18,646 nt of DNA. It comes from Sporichthyaceae bacterium (GTDB lineage: Bacteria; Actinomycetota; Actinomycetes; JACCUZ01). The DNA lies in assembly GCA_013698395.1 (NCBI GenBank), contig JACCUZ010000083.1, positions 1 to 18,646 on the forward strand, in the 5' to 3' direction. This document shows positions 6,265 through 12,870 of this stretch, piece after piece; positions within the stretch are counted from its first letter, which is position 1; each line of letters starts with the position of its first letter. The notes below the pieces were generated by a model. The model saw only the letters and a list, made by a program, of their open reading frames with translations, searched no databases and was not told the DNA's origin. A program made the translations under genes and the position numbers.

Positions 6265-7335
6265 TCAGGTGACCGGTTCCACCGTGCCGCAGGGCCAGGC
6301 GGGTACTCCGCGGCCGGTGAGCAGGCGTACGGCGGCGTCGGCCTGGTCGGCGGCGACGACGGCGACCATCCCGACACCCATGTTGAGGGTGCGTTCCAGC
6401 TCGGCCTGCTCCACCCGGCCCACGGAACCCACCAGGTCGAAGATCGGCGCGGGACTCCACGACGTCTTGTCGACCCGAGCGGTCAAGCCGGCCGGAGCGG
6501 TCGAAGCCGCGGCACCGGCCGAAGTTGCCCGACCACCGGTCGGCATGACCCGCGCGAGGTTCGCCTCGAGGCCGCCACCCGTGACGTGCGCGAACGCGTG
6601 CACCTCGACTTCGGCGGCCAGGGCCAGGCAGTCCAGGGCGTAGATCCGGGTCGGCTCGAGCAGCTCCTCGCCCAGCGTCCGACCGAGCTCGGGCACCTCG
6701 CGGTTCAGCGACCAGCCGGCTCGCTCCAGCAAGACGTGCCGGACGAGGGAGTAACCGTTGCTGTGCAGCCCGCTCGAGGCCATGGCGACAAGCACGTCAC
6801 CGCTGCGTACCCGGTCCGGCCCGAGCACGCGGGCGGCCTCCACGACTCCGGTCCCGGCGCCGGCCACGTCGTAGTCGTGGGGGCCGAGCAGGCCCGGGTG
6901 CTCGGCCGTCTCGCCCCCGATCAACGCGCAGCCTGCCAGCAGGCAACCCTCTGCGATGCCCTTCACGATCGCCGCTATCCGCTCCGGCACGACCCGGCCG
7001 CACGCGATGTAGTCGGTCATGAACAGCGGCTCGGCGCCGCACACCACCAGGTCGTCGACCACCATGGCGACGAGGTCATGGCCGATCGTGTCGTGACGGT
7101 CCAGCGCGGACGCGATGGCGACCTTGGTGCCGACCCCGTCGGTGGCGGTGGCGAGCAGCGGCCGGTCGTACGCCCGAAGAGCCGAGGCGTCGAACAGGCC
7201 GGCGAAACCGCCCAGTCCCCCGACCACCTCTGGCCGGGAAGCCTTCGCGACCCAGGCCTTCATCAGCTCGACCGCCCGGTCGCCGGCCGCGATGTCGACG
7301 CCTGCCCCGGCGTACGACGCGCTCCGGTCCGTCAC
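6265..7335 (-). CDS. purM: Phosphoribosylformylglycinamidine cyclo-ligase (AIR synthetase)
   Basis: This cytoplasmic enzyme converts FGAM and ATP to aminoimidazole ribonucleotide, step 5 of purine synthesis. Family signatures are SYAGAGVDIAAGD near the N-terminus, ATDGVGTK (ATP/substrate loop), DDLVVCGAEPLFMTDY, GGETAEHPG, SSGLHSNGYSLVR, HVTGGG and NMGVGM. I place the start at the GTG at 7335-7333, because homologues begin a few residues before SYA. An upstream GTG at 7371 would add 12 residues. A low-complexity Ala/Ser/Gly insertion of about 17-18 residues (codons near 6487-6540) separates LARVMP from LTARVDKTSW, where the Streptomyces protein as I recall it has only a short turn. A strong hairpin follows the stop. 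The gene is divergent from the ABC exporter. Confidence 0.96.
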   Translation of the reverse strand: MTDRSASYAGAGVDIAAGDRAVELMKAWVAKASRPEVVGGLGGFAGLFDASALRAYDRPLLATATDGVGTKVAIASALDRHDTIGHDLVAMVVDDLVVCGAEPLFMTDYIACGRVVPERIAAIVKGIAEGCLLAGCALIGGETAEHPGLLGPHDYDVAGAGTGVVEAARVLGPDRVRSGDVLVAMASSGLHSNGYSLVRHVLLERAGWSLNREVPELGRTLGEELLEPTRIYALDCLALAAEVEVHAFAHVTGGGLEANLARVMPTGGRATSAGAAASTAPAGLTARVDKTSWSPAPIFDLVGSVGRVEQAELERTLNMGVGMVAVVAADQADAAVRLLTGRGVPAWPCGTVEPVT

Positions 7336-7388
7336 GACTCGCGACCCTACCGGCGTCGGCCAGCCGGACACCGGCCCCCGGTCGGACC

Positions 7389-8372
7389 ATGGACGTCCCC
7401 GCCGTCCCGGCCCATAGTGAGGCAGTGCTGCACGTCAGCGGTCTGCGAAAGTCCTACGGCGGGCTCGAGGCGCTGCGAGGGGTCGACCTCGACGTCGGGG
7501 CCGGTGAGGTCGTCGCCCTGCTCGGGCCAAACGGCGCCGGGAAGACAACGCTGATCTCGATCGTCTGTGGTCTGCGCCGGGCCGACGCCGGCACGGTCGA
7601 GGTGGACGGGCTCGACGCGCTCGCCCGCACCGCGCAGGTCCGCGGGCGGATCGGTCTGGCCGCTCAGGACACCGGCGTCTACCCCGTCGTCTCGGTGCGC
7701 CACAACCTCACGCTCTTCGGCCAGCTCGCGGGTCTCGAGCGGCGCGCCCTGCGCACTCGGATCGAGGAAGTGGCTCAGGCATTGGACATCACCGACCTCC
7801 TGGACCGCTTGGCCGGATCTCTGTCTGGCGGGCAGAAGCGGCGGGTGCACACGGCTATCGCCCTGCTGCACCGCCCGCGACTGCTCCTCCTCGACGAGGC
7901 GACGACCGGTGCCGACGTGGAGACCAGGGCCCGGATCCTCGACCTGGTGCGCCGCACGGCGGCCGAGGGCTCCGCGGTGCTCTACTCGACGCACTACCTC
8001 GCCGAGGTCGAGAGCCTGGGCTCCCGCGTCGTCATCCTCGACCGCGGCCGGGTGATCGCCGATGGTGACGCCCGCGAGCTGGTCGCCGCGCACGCCGTGC
8101 CCGTCGTCGAGCTGTCCTTCGCCGGCGACGTCCCGCCAGCGCTATGGGACGGGCGGATCGGCGAGGACGGCCGGCGCATCAGGATCCCGACGCGCGATCC
8201 GGCCGCCACTCTGGCCGAGCTGCTGCCACAGATCGCGGGGCAGCAGCTCACCTCGGTCGAGATCCTCCACCCCAGCCTGGAGGCGGTCTACCTGGCATTG
8301 ACCGGTCGGCGGTACGACGAGGCCGACAGCGAGCCGACCAGAGAGAACGTGTCCGGTGTCGCTGCGACGTAG
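7389..8372 (+). CDS. ABC-2 type exporter, ATP-binding subunit
   Basis: This 327-residue ATPase has all nucleotide-binding motifs: Walker A GPNGAGKT (46-53), Q-loop Gln93, signature LSGGQ (145-149), Walker B LLLLDE (165-170) and H-loop His202. After Walker B the usual D-loop context (DEPTTGLDP) reads DEATTGADVETR. A C-terminal extension of about 100 residues is typical of drug- or lipid-type exporters of the DrrA/CcmA group. The reading frame overlaps the permease by 17 bases. Substrate prediction is not possible from sequence. The pair lies between purF and purM on the opposite strand and has no evident link to purine synthesis. ATG at 7389 was chosen; a GTG about 35 bases downstream is an alternative. 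Confidence 0.94.
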   Translation: MDVPAVPAHSEAVLHVSGLRKSYGGLEALRGVDLDVGAGEVVALLGPNGAGKTTLISIVCGLRRADAGTVEVDGLDALARTAQVRGRIGLAAQDTGVYPVVSVRHNLTLFGQLAGLERRALRTRIEEVAQALDITDLLDRLAGSLSGGQKRRVHTAIALLHRPRLLLLDEATTGADVETRARILDLVRRTAAEGSAVLYSTHYLAEVESLGSRVVILDRGRVIADGDARELVAAHAVPVVELSFAGDVPPALWDGRIGEDGRRIRIPTRDPAATLAELLPQIAGQQLTSVEILHPSLEAVYLALTGRRYDEADSEPTRENVSGVAAT

Positions 8373-9129
8373 CTCGGCGATCCTGCGCCACGAGATGCGG
8401 GTGATGTTCACCGACCCGTCGACAGCCATCTTCGTGATCATCATGCCGCTGCTCATGGTGGCGCTGATGAAGCAGCTCTTCGCGAACACCCTCGCGCAGG
8501 AGGGGTTGACTGGCACGAATGGTTCCGAGTTCGCCGTGCCCGGCATGGCCGTGTCCTTTGCCGCGTTCAGCGTCGGCTACGCCGGATTCTCGTTCTTCCG
8601 CGACCACGGCTGGGGCACGTGGGACAGGTTGCGCGCGTCTCCGGCGACCTCGGTGGACCTCATCGTGGGAAAGGTCCTGCCGACCGTGGCCGTGACTGTC
8701 GTCCAGCTCGGCGTGCTGTTCGCCCTCGGCGGCCCGCTGTTCGGCCTCACCATCACCGGCTCGGTCGTCGGTCTGGTCCTGCTCATCGTCGTGCTCGCCC
8801 TTGCGTTGAGCGCCTTCGGGATGCTGGTCACGGCACTGGCGCGGACCATGAACCAGCTCAACGCGATCGGCAGCGTGGGCGGGATGGCCATGGCGATGAT
8901 GGGCGGGTCGTTCGTGCCCGTGTCGGCCATGCCCGGTTGGGCGCAGACGCTTGCGCCGGCTTTGCCCACCTACTGGGCGATGCGCGGATTCCGGACGCTG
9001 ATCCTGGAGAACGGGACCGTCGCGGACGTGCTCGTGCCGGTCCTCATGCTTGTCGGGTTCGGTGCGCTCTTCACCGCGGTGGCAGCGGCGCGGTTCCGCT
9101 TCGAGGACACGAAGGTCTACTGGGGCTGA
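8356..9129 (+). CDS. ABC-2 type exporter, permease subunit
   Basis: This 257-residue integral membrane protein has about six hydrophobic segments. It starts with the typical amphipathic helix SSAILRHEMRVMFTD leading into TM1 (IFVIIMPLLMVALM). The loop FFRDHGWGTWDRLRASP is the conserved ABC-2 coupling-helix region, and the GMAMAMMGGSFVPVSAMPGW segment precedes the last membrane helix. It should pair with the upstream ATPase as a homodimeric export channel. The GTG start lies inside the ATPase gene, so the two are translationally coupled. The stop is only six bases from the end of convergent purF, leaving no room for a separate terminator. Confidence 0.93.
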   Translation: MSLRRSSAILRHEMRVMFTDPSTAIFVIIMPLLMVALMKQLFANTLAQEGLTGTNGSEFAVPGMAVSFAAFSVGYAGFSFFRDHGWGTWDRLRASPATSVDLIVGKVLPTVAVTVVQLGVLFALGGPLFGLTITGSVVGLVLLIVVLALALSAFGMLVTALARTMNQLNAIGSVGGMAMAMMGGSFVPVSAMPGWAQTLAPALPTYWAMRGFRTLILENGTVADVLVPVLMLVGFGALFTAVAAARFRFEDTKVYWG

Positions 9130-9135
9130 GCCGGG

Positions 9136-10671
9136 TCAGGGCCGGGTCAGCGACTCGTGACCGAAGGCCGCCGCGTTCGGCACCGGCTCCACCTCGAGCA
9201 AGTCCTTGCCGAGCAGCTCCGGCTCGGGCAGCTCGACCGGGTAGACGCCGTCGAAGCACGCCCGGCACAGGTTGCCGACCGGTTGCTCGGTGGCTGCGAC
9301 CAGGCCCTCGAGCGAGATGTAGGCCAGCGAGTCGGCCTCGATCGAGGCCCGGATCTCCTCGACGGACAGCCCGTTGGCGATCAGCTCCCCCGGCGAGGCG
9401 AAATCGATGCCGTAGAAGCACGGCCACTTCACCGGCGGCGAGGAGATGCGGACGTGGATCTCGGCAGCCCCGGCCTCACGGAGCATCCGCACCAGCGCCC
9501 GCTGCGTGTTGCCGCGAACGATCGAGTCGTCGACCACGACCAGCCGCTGGCCGGCAATGACCTCGCGCAGCGGGTTGAGCTTGAGCCGGATGCCGAGCTG
9601 GCGGATCGTCTGTGACGGCTGGATGAACGTGCGGCCGACGTAGGAGTTCTTCACCAGCCCCAGCCCGTACGGGATGCCGCTGCCCTGCGAGTAGCCCACC
9701 GCCGCGGGCGTGCCGGACTCCGGGACCGGGATGACGAGGTCGGCCTCAGCCGGCGCCTCGACCGCGAGGCGGCGACCGACCTCGACCCGGGTCGCGTGCA
9801 CCGACCGGCCGGCGATGCGGGTGTCCGGCCGGGCCAGGTAGACGTACTCGAACAGGCAGCCCTTGGGTTCGGCGGGCGCGAAGTGCTGGGTCCGCAGCCC
9901 GTGCTCGTCGACCGCGATCAGCTCGCCCGGTTCCACCTCGCGCACCTGGGCCGCGCCCACGATGTCCAGGGCGGCGGTCTCGCTGGCGACGACCCAGCCA
10001 CGTTCCAGCCGGCCCAGCACCAGGGGGCGGATCCCTTGCGGGTCGCGGGCGGCGTACAGCGTGCCCTCGTCCATGAAGACGAGCGAGAACGCGCCCCGCA
10101 GCTGCGGCAGCACCGCCATCGCCGCCTGCTCGAGGGAGCGGTCGGGGTAGGACGCGAGCAGCGCCGTGACGATGTCGGTGTCGGTGGTGCTATGCAAGGC
10201 GTGCATCGACTCGTAGGGCAGCTCGCCGCTCTCGGCGACGCGCTTGTCGACCAGCTCGAGCAGATCGCGGGTGTTGGTGAGGTTGCCGTTGTGGGCCAGG
10301 GCCACGGCACCGGCCGCGGTCGAGCGGAAGGTCGGCTGGGCGTTCTCCCAGACGCTGGACCCGGTCGTGGAGTAGCGCGTGTGCCCGATCGCGAGGTGGC
10401 CGCGCAGCGCGGAGAGATGGCCCTCGTCGAAGACCTGCGCGACCAGGCCCATGTCCTTGTAGACCAGGATCTGCGAGCCGTTGCTCACCGCGATCCCCGC
10501 CGACTCCTGGCCGCGATGCTGCAGCGCGTAGAGCCCGAAGTAGGTGAGCTTGGCGACCTCGCTGGCGTCGGGCGAGGGCGAGGCCCACACGCCGAAGACC
10601 CCGCAGGAGTCCTGGGGGCCCTTTTCGCCGGGGAGCAGATCGTGGTTGAGCCGTCCATCGCCGCGTGGCAC
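9136..10671 (-). CDS. purF: Amidophosphoribosyltransferase (glutamine PRPP amidotransferase)
   Basis: This 511-residue enzyme carries out the first committed step of purine synthesis, PRPP plus glutamine to phosphoribosylamine. The N-terminal class II glutaminase has its nucleophile at Cys23 (in QDSCGVFGVW), so a 22-residue propeptide must be removed. HNGNLTN and GHTRYSTTG are further glutaminase motifs. The PRPP-binding loop is VVVDDSIVRGNT. Four Cys (in KGCLFEY, WPCFYGI and CRAC) match the [4Fe-4S] ligands of the Bacillus-type enzyme, suggesting oxygen sensitivity. The GTG start matches the conserved PRGDGRLNHDLLPGEKG beginning. It is probably the last gene of a SCP - M14 - small membrane protein - purF operon. 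A perfect 10-base repeat at 9130-9139 and 9141-9150 covers the stop codon. Confidence 0.97.
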   Translation of the reverse strand: MPRGDGRLNHDLLPGEKGPQDSCGVFGVWASPSPDASEVAKLTYFGLYALQHRGQESAGIAVSNGSQILVYKDMGLVAQVFDEGHLSALRGHLAIGHTRYSTTGSSVWENAQPTFRSTAAGAVALAHNGNLTNTRDLLELVDKRVAESGELPYESMHALHSTTDTDIVTALLASYPDRSLEQAAMAVLPQLRGAFSLVFMDEGTLYAARDPQGIRPLVLGRLERGWVVASETAALDIVGAAQVREVEPGELIAVDEHGLRTQHFAPAEPKGCLFEYVYLARPDTRIAGRSVHATRVEVGRRLAVEAPAEADLVIPVPESGTPAAVGYSQGSGIPYGLGLVKNSYVGRTFIQPSQTIRQLGIRLKLNPLREVIAGQRLVVVDDSIVRGNTQRALVRMLREAGAAEIHVRISSPPVKWPCFYGIDFASPGELIANGLSVEEIRASIEADSLAYISLEGLVAATEQPVGNLCRACFDGVYPVELPEPELLGKDLLEVEPVPNAAAFGHESLTRP

Positions 10672-10690
10672 GGGCGAAGTCTACGGGCGG

Positions 10691-10933
10691 CTAGCGCCGG
10701 CGGCCGTCGAGCAACACGGCCACCGCACCTCCCAGCAACGCCCCGACCCCGGCGAGGAGGATGCCGAGGTAGAACAGCACCGCCGACGGCCGTTCGACGG
10801 AGGCTCCGCGGGCCACCACCGCCACGACCGTGACCAGCACCCCGAGCAGCGCTCCGGTGAGCACGAAGCGCAGGTAGCGGGGGCTGAGTCGACGGGCGGG
10901 CACCTGCCGGATGCTAGGCGAGGTTCGCGGCAT
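10691..10933 (-). CDS. Small two-helix membrane protein
   Basis: This 80-residue protein has a basic N-terminus (PARRLSPRYLR) and two membrane helices at about 23-41 and 52-75. It ends in DGRRR, which suggests both ends face the cytoplasm. I recall similar small proteins next to purF in actinobacteria, but no function is known to me. The ATG at 10933 lies two bases after the stop of the M14 peptidase gene, so translation by reinitiation is likely. An internal GTG (codon 11) is an alternative start. It is 19 bases from purF. Confidence 0.8.
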   Translation of the reverse strand: MPRTSPSIRQVPARRLSPRYLRFVLTGALLGVLVTVVAVVARGASVERPSAVLFYLGILLAGVGALLGGAVAVLLDGRRR

Positions 10934-10935
10934 CG

Positions 10936-11709
10936 TCAGCGGTCGGTGCCGACCCGTACGACCGTCGCCGCCGCCCATCGGATCCGCTGGTCCGGCACGG
11001 TCCGCCCGAACTCCACGGTCACGGCCAGGCCGTCGGTGCGGTTGTTGACCCAGCCGGTGAAGGTGCCGTAGCAGATGCCCGTGCAGACGTAGTCGCGCAC
11101 CGGCAGGCGCATGCCCTCGGCCAGCGCCCGGACGGTCGGCATGCCCTTGTCGTTGGCGCCGACGCCGAAGAGCGGCTGGTGGAAGGTGACCGTCAGCCAC
11201 GGGTCCAGCCGGCGTACGAGATCGCGCAGCGCCACCGACTCCGGCTCGGACAGCGGCCCCGACCCCGACCAGGTGCTGCCGCGCGCGCTGCTGTGCCAGC
11301 GGTAGGGGAAGTTGCGGTTGAGGTCGACGCCGTGGGCGTTGGTGCGCCGGTCGGCGGCGGTGCCGTCGGGGTTGACGGTGCGCAGCAGCCACAGGGCGAG
11401 GCGGCGCGGCAAGTCCGTCCGGTCGAGCAGCCGGCGGACGACCCGCATCCCAGCCCGTTCGTCGCCGTGGATGCTGCCGATGACCAGCACCCGGCGCGTT
11501 GCGCCCTCGTGCGCCCGGTGGATGACGGTGAGTGGCCGGCCCTTGACCGAGGTGCCGATCACCTCGCGGGTGACCACGGGCGCGTCGGTCGTGGCGGCGT
11601 CCTCGGAGGCCGCGGGCGCGGCGCCGAGCCCGAGCACAATCGCTGCGGCTCCTGCGGCAGCGAACACGGTCGTCGTACGTCGGGCGGCCGAGCCTGTGGA
11701 GTGCCTCAT
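10936..11709 (-). CDS. Secreted M14-family zinc peptidase, MpaA-like
   Basis: This is a 257-residue exported protein. A Sec signal peptide is seen at about 1-36: basic RR, hydrophobic FAAAGAAAIVLGLGA, then APAAS-ED. Zinc ligands are His81 and Glu84 (HGDE) and His177 (in TFHQP), and Glu233 in VEFG is the likely catalytic base. NPDGT and GVDLNRNFP are the substrate-binding segments of M14 peptidases. The family includes murein peptide amidase MpaA, which cuts gamma-D-Glu-diaminopimelate bonds, so a cell-wall role is a reasonable inference. I start at ATG 11709 because it puts the signal peptide directly at the N-terminus; a start at 11766 would precede it with 19 unlikely residues. It is 13 bases from the SCP gene and two from the next gene. 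Confidence 0.9.
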   Translation of the reverse strand: MRHSTGSAARRTTTVFAAAGAAAIVLGLGAAPAASEDAATTDAPVVTREVIGTSVKGRPLTVIHRAHEGATRRVLVIGSIHGDERAGMRVVRRLLDRTDLPRRLALWLLRTVNPDGTAADRRTNAHGVDLNRNFPYRWHSSARGSTWSGSGPLSEPESVALRDLVRRLDPWLTVTFHQPLFGVGANDKGMPTVRALAEGMRLPVRDYVCTGICYGTFTGWVNNRTDGLAVTVEFGRTVPDQRIRWAAATVVRVGTDR

Positions 11710-11722
11710 CGAACCCACCGTG

Positions 11723-12091
11723 TCAGACCAACGGGAGAAATGGGGACAGATCCGCCCGTTCGCCACTGGCTTTCACCAGACCCTCGGCCGTGGCAGCCGT
11801 CCAGCCGGACTCGCCGGCCGCGCCCGTCGCCAAGGCGACCCAGGTCATGGCGTCGATCTCCACCACGTTGGGTGGGGTGCCCCGCGTGTGTCGCGGCCCC
11901 GCCACGCACTGCACCGCCCCGTAGGGCGGCACCCGCACCTCGACGCTGCGGCCCGGCGCCTGGATCGCCAGCTCCTCGAGGAGGAAACGCACCGCGTCGC
12001 GCACGTCGTCGGGCTCCATGGTGTGTGCCTCGAGCACCCGGGCGAGCGCCGCCCGCCCCACCTCCGGATCAGTCCGCCGCCGTACGGCCAT
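11723..12091 (-). CDS. Sterol-carrier-like (bacterial SCP ortholog) protein
   Basis: This 122-residue cytoplasmic protein contains the pattern PGRSVEVRVPPYGAVQC, then GPRHTRGTPPNVVE and a C-terminal VKASGERADLS. I recognise these as the actinobacterial SCP-like family seen beside purF and purL. It lacks enzymatic motifs; binding of a hydrophobic ligand is inferred from the family only. The ATG at 12091-12089 is preceded by GGAGGGGTGAAGGA, a strong ribosome binding site, so a longer reading frame from 12181 (which would run into the tRNA) was rejected. It is probably the first gene of the operon ending with purF. Confidence 0.85.
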   Translation of the reverse strand: MAVRRRTDPEVGRAALARVLEAHTMEPDDVRDAVRFLLEELAIQAPGRSVEVRVPPYGAVQCVAGPRHTRGTPPNVVEIDAMTWVALATGAAGESGWTAATAEGLVKASGERADLSPFLPLV

Positions 12092-12120
12092 TCCTTCACC
12101 CCTCCACTCGCCATGCCCGC

Positions 12121-12126
12121 TAGGCT
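12121..12126 (+). promoter_or_regulatory. Possible -10 for tRNA-Gly
   Basis: TAGGCT fits TANNNT and lies 40 bases before the tRNA 5' end, a normal precursor leader length. No good -35 is visible. Confidence 0.25.
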
Positions 12127-12166
12127 GGCTGATCACGTCGCACCGGGCCCACCCGTCGCGGCCCAC

Positions 12167-12242
12167 GCGGGCGTAGCTCAACCGGCTAGAGCGCCACCCT
12201 TCCAGGGTGGAGGTGTTGGTTCGCGACCAGCCGCCCGCTCCA
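12167..12242 (+). tRNA. tRNA-Gly (anticodon UCC), CCA encoded, atypical T-loop
   Basis: The cloverleaf folds fully. The 7-bp acceptor is GCGGGCG/CGCCCGC with discriminator U and encoded CCA. The D-stem is GCTC/GAGC with G18G19. The anticodon stem is CCACC/GGTGG with loop CTTCCAG (anticodon TCC). The variable loop is AGGT and the T-stem GTTGG/CCAGC contains one G-U pair. The acceptor is that of actinobacterial tRNA-Gly. Two things are odd. The T-loop reads TTCGCGA, so position 58 is C instead of the near-universal A. Bases 32 and 38 (C and G) can pair and would shrink the anticodon loop. The 3' end is five bases from the stop of the convergent HIT gene. Confidence 0.85.
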
Positions 12243-12247
12243 CGGTT

Positions 12248-12856
12248 TCAGCCTGTGGCCGGCGCACCCAGATCCGCCAGCGCGTCGACGGCGACTTGCA
12301 AGGTCTCGTCGGTCAGGTGGGGCGGGGTGCGCGGGAGCATCTCCTCCCACAGGGTGAGGCACGATCCCCGCAGCTGGACGAGCCCGGCGGGGCGGCCGAG
12401 CAGGAACACGTGCAGGTGCGCGCCGCCATCGCCCCACTTGTTGACGTGCACCCGACCGATTCCGTCGAGCGCCTCCACAGCGCGCGTGACGCGCACCGCG
12501 ATGACCCCCAGCTCGGCCGCCATGGTGTCGTCCAGGTCGCCGAGGTCGAGGTGCGCCCGCGGCATGAGGAGCGCGGCGAACGGCAGGCCGAGCGCTTCGG
12601 CGAACCCGGTGAGCACCCAGCGCTCGTTCGCCCACACCACGCCGTCGTCCGGGTTCGCGCACCGCCAGCAGGGCAGGCCTCCCTCGCCTGCCCGCGGTGG
12701 CTCCGGCAGGACCGGCGCCTCCAGCGGCTTCACGATCAGGGAGCCGGGCTCGAAAGGAAAGATCTCCCACATTGCCTGCTCGGGTATCGGCAGCCGACCC
12801 TGCTCATCGGCTTGCGCGAGCACCCTGGCGTAGAACTGTTCCGGCGTCTCCGGCAC
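12248..12856 (-). CDS. HIT-superfamily protein downstream of purL
   Basis: This 202-residue cytoplasmic protein has GAHLHVFLLGRP (145-156), a HIT-type His motif with His147 and His149. It differs from the strict HxHxHxx triad because the third His is missing. CWRC (63-66) may bind zinc as in GalT-like members of the superfamily, though the second Cys pair is not obvious. A nucleotide hydrolase or transferase role (for example Ap4A-like) is inferred from the fold. The protein lacks a clear catalytic His triad, so activity is uncertain. The ATG at 12856 lies 14 bases after the purL stop, so it is probably the last gene of the purSQL operon. Confidence 0.85.
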   Translation of the reverse strand: MPETPEQFYARVLAQADEQGRLPIPEQAMWEIFPFEPGSLIVKPLEAPVLPEPPRAGEGGLPCWRCANPDDGVVWANERWVLTGFAEALGLPFAALLMPRAHLDLGDLDDTMAAELGVIAVRVTRAVEALDGIGRVHVNKWGDGGAHLHVFLLGRPAGLVQLRGSCLTLWEEMLPRTPPHLTDETLQVAVDALADLGAPATG

Positions 12857-12870
12857 GGCGGTCCTCTCGC

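Noticed and set aside
12091..12181. Longer SCP-like protein starting at 12181
   Set aside because: The extra 30 residues would overlap the tRNA, and the strong ribosome binding site is before the ATG at 12091.
12167..12260. tRNA 3' end as an integration (att) site
   Set aside because: I saw no integrase and no repeat of the tRNA end anywhere in the window.
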